A stretch of DNA of 64,000 bases from Opisthocomus hoazin (Eukaryota; Chordata; Aves; Opisthocomiformes; Opisthocomidae), in assembly GCF_030867145.1 (NCBI RefSeq), contig NC_134421.1, forward strand, positions 22,141,979-22,205,978, written 5' to 3'. A program made the translations under genes and the position numbers. Below are positions 33,674 to 43,440 of the stretch, one piece after another. A model generated the notes under the pieces. The model was not told the DNA's origin, did no database searches, and was given only the letters and a program-made list of their open reading frames with translations. Within the stretch, counting starts at the first letter, position 1. Every line of letters begins with the position of its first letter.

Positions 33674-36600
33674 AAAGGGACAACCGTGTCTATTGGACGG
33701 TGTGGATTCGGTGGCCTGGCACGTCAGATCCACAAGAGTATAAAGCTCTAGTGGACACTGGTGCACAGTGTACTTTAATGCCATCAGAGTTCAAAGGGTC
33801 AGAGTCCATTTGCATTTCGGGAGTGACAGGGGGGTCCCAAGAGCTGAGTCTACTGGAGGCTGAAGTGAGCCTCACTGGGCAGGACTGGCAGAAGCACCCC
33901 ATTGTAACTGGCCCCGAGGCTCCGTGCATCCTTGGGATAGACTATCTTAGGAGAGGCTATTTCAAGGACCCAAAGGGGTATCGGTGGGCTTTTGGCATAG
34001 CTGCTGTGGAGACGGAAGAAATTAAACAGCTGTCCATTTTGCCTGGTCTCTCGGAGGATCCTTCCGTTGTGGGGTTGCTGAGGGTTGAAGAACAACAGGT
34101 GCCAATCGCGACCACAACGGTGCACCGGCGACAGTATCGTACCAACCGAGACTCCCTTCTCCCCATTCATCAGCTGATCCGCCAGCTGGAGAGTCAAGGA
34201 GTGATCACCAAAACTCGCTCACCCTTTAATAGTCCCATATGGCCAGTGAGAAAATCTACTGGAGAGTGGAGACTGACAATAGACTACCGTGGCCTGAATG
34301 AAGTCACACCACCGCTGAGTGCTGCCGTGCCAGACATGCTAGAACTTCAATATCAGCTGGAGTCAAAGGCAGCCAAGTGGTATGCTACAATTGACATCGC
34401 TAATGCATTCTTCTCCATCCCTTTGGCAGCAGAGTGCAGGCCACAGTTTGCTTTCACCTGGAGGGGCATCCAGTACACCTGGAATCGACTGCCCCAGGGG
34501 TGGAAACACAGTCCCACCATTTGCCATGGACTAATCCAGACTTCACTGGAAAAGGGTGAAGCCCCAGAACATCTGCAGTACATCGACGACATCATTATAT
34601 GGGGCGACACAGCGGAGGAGGTTTTCGAGAAAGGGGAGAAAATAGTTCAAATCCTTCTGAAAGCCGGTTTCGCCATTAAGCGAAGTAAAGTCAAGGGACC
34701 TGCGCAAGAGATCCAGTTTTTGGGAATAAAGTGGCAGGATGGGCGCCGTCAAATCCCAATGGATGTTATCAACAAAATAGCAGCTATGTCTCCACCCACC
34801 AGCAAAAAGGAAGCACAGGCCTTCCTGGGTGTTGTGGGTTTTTGGAGGATGCACATCCCAAATTACAGCCAGATTGTAAGTCCTCTGTACCACGTGACCC
34901 GGAAGAAGAATGATTTTGAATGGGGCCCTGAGCAACGACAGGCATTTGAACAGATTAAACGGGAGATAGTTCATGCCGTAGCCCTTGGTCCAGTCCGGTC
35001 AGGGCAAGATGTTAAAAACGTGCTCTACACCGCAGCCGGGGAGAATGGCCCAACCTGGAGTCTCTGGCAGAAAGCACCAGGGGAGACTCGAGGTCGACCC
35101 CTGGGGTTCTGGAGCCGGGGATACAAAGGATCCGAGGCCCGCTATACTCCCACTGAAAAAGAGATTCTGGCAGCATATGAAGGCGTTCGAGCTGCTTCAG
35201 AAGTGGTCGGCACTGAAGCACAGCTCCTCCTAGCTCCACGATTGCCGGTCCTGGGCTGGATGTTCAAAGAGAGGGTCGCCTCTACGCATCATGCCACCGA
35301 TGCTACGTGGAGTAAGTGGGTCGCTCTGATCACCCAGCGTGCCCGAATGGGAAACCCCAGTCGCCCAGGAATTCTGGAGGTAATAATGGACTGGCCAGAA
35401 GGCAAAGATTTTGGAGCATCGCCAGAGGAGGAGGTGACACGTGCTGAAGAGGCCCCACTGTATAACCAGCTGCCAGAAGATAAGAAACAGTATGCCCTGT
35501 TCACGGATGGGTCCTGTCGCATTGTGGGGAAGCAGCGGAGGTGGAAGGCTGCTGTATGGAGCCCTACACGACAAGTCGCGGAAACTGCTGAGGGAGAAGG
35601 TGAGTCCAGCCAGTTTGCAGAGGTGAAAGCCATCCAGCTGGCTTTAGACATTGCCAGTCGAGAGAAGTGGCCAGTGCTCTATCTTTACACTGACTCTTGG
35701 ATGGTGGCCAATGCCTTGTGGGGGTGGCTGCAGCAATGGAAGAAGAACAACTGGCAGCGCAGAGGCAAACCTATCTGGGCTGCCCCGTTGTGGCAAGATA
35801 TTGCTGCCCGGCTAGAGCAGTTGGCTGTAAAAGTCCGTCACGTGGACGCCCACGTCCCTAAGAGTCGGGCCACTGAAGAACATCAAAACAACCACCAGGT
35901 AGATCAGGCTGCTAAGATTGAAGTGGCTCAGGTGGATCTGGACTGGCAACATAAGGGTGAACTCTTTATAGCTCGGTGGGCCCATGACACCTCGGGCCAC
36001 CAAGGAAGAGACGCGACATACAGATGGGCTCGTGACCGAGGGGTGGACTTGACCATGGACACTATTGCACAGGTTATCCATGAATGTGAAACATGCGCTG
36101 CAATCAAGCAAGCCAAGCGGGTAAAGCCTCAGTGGTATGGAGGACGATGGCTAAAATATAAATACGGGGAGGCTTGGCAGATTGACTACATCACACTGCC
36201 ACAAACCCGCCAAGGCAAGCGCTATGTGCTCACAATGGTGGAGGCCACCACCGGATGGCTGGAAACCTACCCTGTGCCCCATGCCACTGCCCGGAATACC
36301 ATCCTGGGCCTGGAAAAACAAGTCCTGTGGCGGCATGGCACTCCCGAAAGAATCGAGTCGGACAACGGGACTCACTTTCGCAACAGCCTCATAGACACCT
36401 GGGCCAAAGAACACGGTATTGAGTGGGTGTATCACATCCCCTACCATGCACCAGCCTCTGGAAAGATCGAACGTTACAATGGGCTGCTAAAAACCACTTT
36501 GAGGGCAATGGGGGGTGGGACTTTCAAAAATTGGGATACCCATTTAGCAAAGGCCACCTGGTTGGTTAACACCAGAGGGTCCACCAACCGGGCTGGTCCT

Positions 36601-36831
36601 GCCCAGTCAAAACCTCAGCGCCCAGTAGAAGGGGATAAAGTCCCTGTAGTGCACATGCGGAACATGTTAGGGAAGACAGTTTGGGTCAGTCCTGCCTCGG
36701 GCAAAGGCAAGCCCGTCCGCGGGATTGCTTTTGCTCAAGGACCTGGGTGTACCTGGTGGGTAATGCGGAAGGATGGGGAAGTCCGATGTGTACCTCATGG
36801 GGATATAATTTTGGGCGAGAATAGTCCATAA
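33667..36831 (+). CDS. pol: pol of provirus B (protease-RT-RNase H-integrase)
   Basis: 1054 codons counted from an in-frame GTG; the frame is actually open back to the gag UAG, and no ATG begins it. Protease DTGA is at 30-33; RT has the catalytic D243, LPQG at 275-278 and YIDD at 305-308; RNase H has FTDGS near 612, with the following Glu and YTDSW; integrase has HHCC from 773 and D840, D899, E935. All catalytic residues expected of an active enzyme set are present. By my reading it differs from provirus A at six positions, for example S/P early in protease and T/A near the C-terminus. The length is shorter than that of env-bearing ERVs with dUTPase. Confidence 0.95.
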   Translation: MEERDNRVYWTVWIRWPGTSDPQEYKALVDTGAQCTLMPSEFKGSESICISGVTGGSQELSLLEAEVSLTGQDWQKHPIVTGPEAPCILGIDYLRRGYFKDPKGYRWAFGIAAVETEEIKQLSILPGLSEDPSVVGLLRVEEQQVPIATTTVHRRQYRTNRDSLLPIHQLIRQLESQGVITKTRSPFNSPIWPVRKSTGEWRLTIDYRGLNEVTPPLSAAVPDMLELQYQLESKAAKWYATIDIANAFFSIPLAAECRPQFAFTWRGIQYTWNRLPQGWKHSPTICHGLIQTSLEKGEAPEHLQYIDDIIIWGDTAEEVFEKGEKIVQILLKAGFAIKRSKVKGPAQEIQFLGIKWQDGRRQIPMDVINKIAAMSPPTSKKEAQAFLGVVGFWRMHIPNYSQIVSPLYHVTRKKNDFEWGPEQRQAFEQIKREIVHAVALGPVRSGQDVKNVLYTAAGENGPTWSLWQKAPGETRGRPLGFWSRGYKGSEARYTPTEKEILAAYEGVRAASEVVGTEAQLLLAPRLPVLGWMFKERVASTHHATDATWSKWVALITQRARMGNPSRPGILEVIMDWPEGKDFGASPEEEVTRAEEAPLYNQLPEDKKQYALFTDGSCRIVGKQRRWKAAVWSPTRQVAETAEGEGESSQFAEVKAIQLALDIASREKWPVLYLYTDSWMVANALWGWLQQWKKNNWQRRGKPIWAAPLWQDIAARLEQLAVKVRHVDAHVPKSRATEEHQNNHQVDQAAKIEVAQVDLDWQHKGELFIARWAHDTSGHQGRDATYRWARDRGVDLTMDTIAQVIHECETCAAIKQAKRVKPQWYGGRWLKYKYGEAWQIDYITLPQTRQGKRYVLTMVEATTGWLETYPVPHATARNTILGLEKQVLWRHGTPERIESDNGTHFRNSLIDTWAKEHGIEWVYHIPYHAPASGKIERYNGLLKTTLRAMGGGTFKNWDTHLAKATWLVNTRGSTNRAGPAQSKPQRPVEGDKVPVVHMRNMLGKTVWVSPASGKGKPVRGIAFAQGPGCTWWVMRKDGEVRCVPHGDIILGENSP

Positions 36832-37324
36832 ATAAATTGTATAAAGTTAGTTGTTAAATAACCCTGTCACTGTCTGTTATCACTGTTATAATTGTTATAT
36901 TTTGTACCAGTAGTAGCATAGTAAGAATCGTCCAGATTAAAGAAGGATGGACTTTTTCGATGAAAACCTAGCAGAGCACAGCGATGATGGAACTGGACCT
37001 GGTTTTCAACAACTAGCATCCAGCAACTTCATCAAGATCAACATCTCCTGCAGACTGTGGGCACGGGCCGCACCAGATACATCAGCCGTAAGCTCCGGAT
37101 GCAGCAAGTGACCGCCCATCACCACACATCACCTCCCCTGCCACAGAAGACCGTAACGACAGATGGAGCCCGAAGTCATGGATTAAATGAACTCAACGGA
37201 CACTTTAGAGTGATGATCCATAGACTAAGGGAATGATATCTGGAGACAGGAGAAGTGGTGGTGATCGACCGGACAATGGGGGACCTGGGCATGACGTAGA
37301 TGGTATGGAATAAGGGGTGGATAA
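36832..37324 (+). other. Post-pol non-coding segment of provirus B
   Basis: 493 nt with no sense open frame of note, the same length as in provirus A. AATAAA overlaps the pol stop region (36831-36836). The GGAATAAGGGGTGGATAA just before the LTR is the likely polypurine tract. Confidence 0.7.
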
Positions 37325-37737
37325 TGTCCTGGGTTTGGCCAGAACAGGGTTAATTTTCACCGGACTCCAGGAAGGGGCACAGCCGGGGGGTGGGGGCTGA
37401 CCCCACCTGGCCATACAGAGCCGGGTATTCCATACCATGTGACGTCACGCTGGGTTCCGGTGGGGGGGAGCGGCGCGGCGGGAAGGCACTCGCGGCTTGG
37501 GCGGGCGCAGCGCCGGTCCGGTTTCGGGAGAGCAGCTGTTGTACGGTTCGTGGTTGTGTTTTCTCCTTATTTGTATCGTTGTTGTTCCTGTTTTCCCTCT
37601 GTTTGCTGTTCTGTTAAACTGCCCTTATCCCGACCCACCGGTTTCTGCCTCTTTCTTTCCATTCTCCTCCGCACGCCGGCGGGGGGAGGGGCGGCCGCGT
37701 GGCGCTTTTGTTGCCGGCGGCAGCCGAAACCAAAACA
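37325..37737 (+). repeat. 3' LTR of provirus B
   Basis: 413 bp, identical to the 5' LTR at 31106-31518. The CRE is at 37440-37447. It is followed directly by the CTACT target duplication. Confidence 0.96.
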
Positions 37738-40700
37738 CTACTGAACAGGCAACTTTTGTTTTCATTTAGTCCTTCAGTTGAGCAGACCTTCTGCAATGAC
37801 AGTTCTTCATAGTCTCGAAACAACCTTAAGCAGTCATCTAGCCTCGCCATTTTCACCAATACAAAATCAACCACGTCAGTGCTATGGCTGACACAAGAGA
37901 TGGCACAGTCCTTTAGACATCTACAAAACAGACCTTTAGACCTGAATCGGTTTTCTAGAGTCTTTCACAGCCCCTGAAGAAAAGCAGGCACTTCCACAGT
38001 GTAATTCATCTCCTTCCAATGTGTAATGGAAGGGGGCCAAATGAATCACCTCCTGGAAATGCCTGTTTGTCTCCCGTGGGATTCAGCCATAGGCAAGGTG
38101 AATTCCACTCTTGCTGCTTAACCTATTCATAAAGCCTCTGTGACAGAGAAGCCATAATATCCTCACAAAAGTATATCTGAATGCTTTATACTCCTATTGC
38201 TGACAGCTTTTTCTATTTAATTCTTCTTCCTGCAATTAGTGCATTATTTCTTGCTCTGCTTATCACAGACATGGAAAACAGACCATTCTCTTTCTTTCTG
38301 TAGCAGGTCATATCTTTTATCTCCCCTGTGTCTCCCATAACTGTACTCCCACACTCAGTCTTCACGTCTGCATGCTAAACAAGCACAGGTTATGCAACCT
38401 TTCTTTATAGGTCATATTTGCGTGAGCTCTGGTCATTCCCCTTGCTTTCCTGCAGAGTCTTGCTGGTTGATACGCATTTGGCCACTCCAGTACCGCTGAG
38501 CTTGCAAGATATACTTTGTATTTCACAGGTCAGATTCCTATTTGCACTCTTCACAATGATTAAAAGTTGTGTGTCATCATCACCACAGGTAATCTATAAC
38601 ATGAAAAGGACAGCTCAGCCATCTTGTTTGTACATCACCAGCCCAAGAAGGGTGGTACTACAAAACCCAAACAAGGCTTTCATTATTTAAAATCTGGTGT
38701 TTAAATTTAAATGAACTTTAGTGCAATCAAATCTTTTTTACTTGAATATCTGAACACACGTGCACATGTACACGTGAATTTGTCAAGTCGCTTCTCTAAG
38801 GGGCAGTTTGAATCAACAGAATTGTTTCTACAATAAGAAGATGTGAAGTTTTCTAATCTGCATGAAATATTACTAGACAGAAGGAAGAAGGAAATTAACC
38901 TTGAGAATGGCCGTCTCGGTCAAAAAAGCCAGGCAAAGAGAACTTGTGGTAACTTGAAGACAGCCCCATTTTACTCCTTCAGCCAGCTGGAAAGATGCGG
39001 AAGGGCACATAAGGGGAAAAGTATGGGCTGAACTCCCAAAACCCCTACTGTGGATTGCTTCATGTCTATGTTTAACATCTAAAAGTTCCCCTTCTCCCAA
39101 AGGTTAAAAGGAATCAGGACAGAGATATATATGCTTCTAAAACCAACCTACTGTTGCCAATAATAAAACATTTTTTATTTTGACTTTTTTTTAATGTTCT
39201 GACATATTACTGCTCTGAAGTTCAGAATTTCATTAGTATTAAAGTTCATCTTTGACCTTTCACCTTTTTATGTGCGAGAATTAGTCAGGGAGAAAAAAAC
39301 ATTCCTCTTTGCCCTGGCGTTCTTATTATGACTCCCTCAAGAATTTCAGTCTGAGGCTATTTGCCAGAACTATGTTTAGCTCTAAGAGGAGAAAGTACCT
39401 CCCCCCACTGCAAAATGCTGCCATTCAAATTTATGTCTTGGCTTTCACTAAAGACTTGGGTTTTAAAACACTCTGGATTAAAACTACCCCAGTAGGGGTA
39501 AAAGAGCGAGCTTTGCTATGCCAGTTTATATCTACTGAGAAAAGTTGACCTTCAGAGCTGCTTGCTAATGAGCCTTCTTATTCTATAAATTCCTGTGTTT
39601 TAGGAGTGAACCAAGCCAGAAAGATACCCCGTATAAGAGCAAATTCTTACTCATGCCATAAAATGCCAGCCTGGCAAAGTCACATGCTACAGAAGGTCAT
39701 AATGAGAATTACGGAGGGAATTTGAAAAACACTGGAAAACTTTGACTGGTAACATTTACGTATTATCCAAGCAAAGCAAAGCTTCAAGCATACTTCAATT
39801 TTATGCTTGAAGGCACAAATTGATTGCTTGTGGTGGAAGGAATAATGAAATTCCTCCCTGTCATAACATCACAGAATCAACCAGGTGAATTGTAATGGAA
39901 AGGGCTACATTCCTCTGACAGCGATGGTGACTGCCAGAGGCAGCCTTCTCATTTATATTCACTTAGAAAGGTTTCAATGCATTGTGTATTCATGCATCAG
40001 ATCATCTTTGCAATAGATTTATCTACTCCTTCTGTCAGCCTCTTCACTTTGTACAACTGCAGAACACATGTATCAGAGAATAGCAGTGCTATTTTCAAAG
40101 CATTCTGTAGGCAACGCTGCAGTGGGATAAGGTTCCTTCCCTATCTGCTTTTTAAGGTTTTAGTTCTTAGCCACAAGGAAGCAGAGTCAGAGCTTTAAAT
40201 GAAATAACAAGACTGGTATGCACCCCACCACATTTTGGCAGTAGGACAATACCAGTGGTTAAACAAAGCTGACATGAGAGGAGTGTTGTGTTATGCTTCC
40301 TCATCCATGTGGCAGTGAAAGGTACTTAAATTGGACAAGGCAACACGTATGGGCTTGCAGCAGCAAGAGGAAGCTAATTCAGATTATCTGTGCAGGGAAC
40401 CCAAAGGCTAGAACGGCCCAGGGACTGGTGACCAAACCAAAGCACAAATTCCTGGCTTATGGAGCAGAGGCAGTAAGGTGGGCTGTAGGTGGCTGGAGGT
40501 GTCTTCGCTTGTCCTCTTGCATTCCCACCATAGACAAGGAAAGAACGTGCAGAATTGAGGCATAACTGATAGCAGAGATACAGAGAAGTGTGAGAGACTG
40601 GACGTCAGATCAGAAGGAACTGTGTAATGAGAAATGCGATAGGGAAGGGGAGACGTGACCAGTCATGGGAAGCAAGATGAGGCATTGATTAGGAAAAACA

Positions 40701-42895
40701 AGTAAGAAGCAGGGAGAGAGACATACATACAAGTATGAGGAAGAAACTGAAATGAGAATAGGAAAATAAAGAGAGTCAGGAAAGTCAGAACAAATGAATG
40801 CAAAGAATTTGCCTCAAGGGGAAAACACACAGTTGTAAAGGGGTACATATTGCCGGAGAATCGGTAGCTGAGGCCAAATGTTACTGTCATCTCCACCTGC
40901 TGACATACAGCCAAAGCTGTACCCCAAGGAGCGCTTATGGGATTCCCTTTGTTAGGATGCTGACTGCCAGCTCACAACATTGGATTTAAGCAAGGAAATG
41001 GAGCAATGAGGACCTGTGTCATAGTGTACTGTGTATTAAACTGTTCATTACTGTCAAATCTGCACAGCTGTGGGGGTTCCCCTCACACTCAGGTAAACAG
41101 AGCTTTTCATAGTGATGAGACACTCCTTGAAAGAAAAATGTTTCAGAGTGCAGTAAAACAGTGCTATCACAGTAACTTTTGCCTATAAAACTGAAAAATG
41201 CATGAGGTAGATTGTTTTTTCCCCTCTCAATTACCCACAAGTAAAAGCAGTGTTCTACATCATGTTCGTTACCAGTTATATTACAGATGAATACACATTG
41301 ATGTGAGCACAAGATGGAGACAGTTCAGCAGTCGTCTGGATTTCTTTTTAGTGAATACATCCATTGTTACTTGAATATGCATTACCCCGAAGTATTCAAA
41401 GAGTCTTGACTTGGCGTCCTGCGTGCTGAGAGCTTCCATGAAATAAGCCATATGTTTGCAATTGTGTAACACTGGGAACATCCCACAACACAAGCAACTT
41501 TGGATAGCACATGAGCTTAAATGATTCTTACAGTTTTAAATTCAATGAAGCCAATTTCCACTTAAACAAAGGCTGCTTTACACTGCCAGAACAATGACAC
41601 AGGCCTTCATGTCAGTGAGAATCTGGCCCAACTATGTCACTGTTTTACTGACTGAGAAAAGGCTGATGCTCTCACCTTCATTCTTTTTATATCTAATATT
41701 TCAACAGGCTTTTCTTCAAGCCCTAATTCTGAGATCATCTATATGTTATATCTGTGTGGAAGAGACTTTGTAACTTGTTGCAAAAGTATTTGTCTTTTCT
41801 TGAACTTGCTCTGGTGATTTTGAGTCTGGGGACATTAAAGCCGAAAGGCCCAACCCAACAAACTGATCCAAACCCGACAGCAATACTCTAAAAATCCAGA
41901 AGATCACCTCCATTCAGTTGTTGAGATCTTACTACAAAATGCATTATTAATTTGACTTGTTTAAGAATTCTAAGTTCTAACACATAACCAGAATTTGGCT
42001 TTTAACTCATCTGTTTTGTTGAGGCTGTCATGATAAGCTAGTGATCTACAAATGCCAGCTTCGGGAAACCTGCAAATGGTTGAGACATCATGAAATACAC
42101 TTCAGAATCAAAAGCAAGTTTGAAACTGTGGAAATAGAGCTGGAAAATGTTTCTGGATCTTTCTGAACAGCTCTGAATTAGCTTCAGTCTCCTGTTTTAC
42201 TTTTCCAGGGAGAGAAAATTGCTGAAGTTTCAGATTTTGTCCATTTTTTAAATCCTTATGGCTTTGAGCATCAGGCCTAGTTAATTGCTGTAGGTTTACA
42301 ATCCTTTGTCAAATGACCTTGGTCTCCATTTTTCTCTAGAAAACTGTTTCCAATGAGATACAGTATTTAAACAGGAAAGTTCATTGCCACGTATTAAAGT
42401 TTAGAAGTAGGATACCCTACTTCTACTCCTTCTTAGTAAAAAAGAAAACAATTGAAGAAAAATATTTAGTTAACATATGCAAAAGAAACAAACAAACAAA
42501 CAGCTGTTTTTCCCTATGCCTAACGTGTTTGTCTGTGTTCATCTTCAAACATGTCATGTTATGCCACACATAAACTGAAATATTACCGGAATGGTTGTTG
42601 GTGGGTTTTGGTAGCCCATGAAGCAGCATGCAAAATGTTGTTTTATACACTCCAGTATGTTGTGTTTCAAAATCTTGGAGGGACTAGAAAAACACGAGTT
42701 TTATTTTTTATTTTCTTAAATGAAATGTTTTATATACCAAGGTCATTAAAGGTGAAAGCTCTAAGCCGTAATAAATTTGTAAGTCAGGCTACCTAACAAC
42801 CCTCTTTCTTTGTTTCTCAGCCTGTGCTCTTCATTGAGAGTAAGAGGTTGCTCTTGCCAATTCTGCACTTTTTTTTTTGTTCTTTTCTTTGGCAG
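37738..42895. other. Intron sequence, nothing recognised
   Basis: This is the remainder of the 17.8-kb intron after provirus B. A short CACAGAATCAACCAGG near 39871 recalls a reversed CR1 tail but is too short to call. No exon or RNA was recognised. Confidence 0.5.
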
Positions 42896-43038
42896 ATGTA
42901 TATTCAAGGAAAGATACTCTTTGCCAACTACATTTTCAATGGGTACAGCAAGTCAACTAAAGACCTTCAAAAACAAACAGCTAAGACAAGGAGTGATTAT
43001 CGCATGGGTTACTGTCTTCCAAGTGATTTCAAGTTCAG
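42896..43038 (+). CDS. FAM194-type gene, penultimate exon
   Basis: A strong acceptor (TTGTTCTTTTCTTTGGCAG) and donor GTATTT bound 143 nt. It reads MYIQGKILFANYIFNGY, then a Lys/Gln-rich stretch and YRMGYCLPSDFKF. The GK-LF-FNGY-LP-DFKF order matches what I recall of the C3orf20 C-terminus. Phase 0 in, phase 2 out (AG). The methionine is internal, not a start. Confidence 0.75.
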
Positions 43039-43233
43039 GTATTTTACTTTCCATCATTATGGTTTTTAACCACTTCATTCTGAGACCTTTGGCTTCCTTG
43101 TTCAGTTTCTTAAATACAGAGCACTGTGACTCACAGCAGCAAGTACAGCAGTCTCAGTATCAAAGCATTTGCACCTTTTTGGTGTGTTTACAAGTTCTCC
43201 ATCTTGTATATTCTTTCCTGTCCCATTCAACAG

Positions 43234-43440
43234 TTAGGACAGTCTAACCGTAACTGCTGAGCTAGAGAATCTTTACTGGCAGTTACTGGCAAGGAGGAAA
43301 TAAGACAACAGAGGTGAAGCTCCTGGGCACATCCCCCATTTCTTCTGTGCGTGTCTGGCTAAGACTTTATTGTTCTATGGGCTGTTATATTTACATTTTG
43401 GCACTAAAATGTAATTGCAATTAAAGGACCAATTACTTTA
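43234..43440 (+). CDS. Candidate terminal exon (one residue plus stop, 3' UTR)
   Basis: A good acceptor (TTTCCTGTCCCATTCAACAG) ends at 43233. The first base completes AGT (Ser) and TAG follows at once (43235-43237). An ATTAAA polyadenylation-type hexamer lies at 43420-43425. This would end the protein ...DFKFS. Terminal exons carrying only the stop exist but are uncommon; alternatively the gene continues with an exon I could not see. Confidence 0.45.

Larger units (their letters stand above)
31106..37737 (+). mobile_element. Provirus B: full-length ERVL-like endogenous retrovirus
   Basis: A 6632-bp provirus on the plus strand comprises 5' LTR 31106-31518, primer site, gag, UAG, pol, 493 nt non-coding and 3' LTR 37325-37737. 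It is flanked by a perfect 5-bp target duplication, CTACT (31101-31105 and 37738-37742). Both 413-bp LTRs are identical as read, and both frames are intact: a recent insertion by a competent element. No env or dUTPase is present. It is in the sense orientation within the intron between the host exons at 24993 and 42896. It is the same family as provirus A but a different LTR and gag subtype. Confidence 0.96.

Noticed and set aside
39868..39905. Possible reversed CR1 tail (CACAGAATCAACCAGG)
   Set aside because: Too short and diverged to support.
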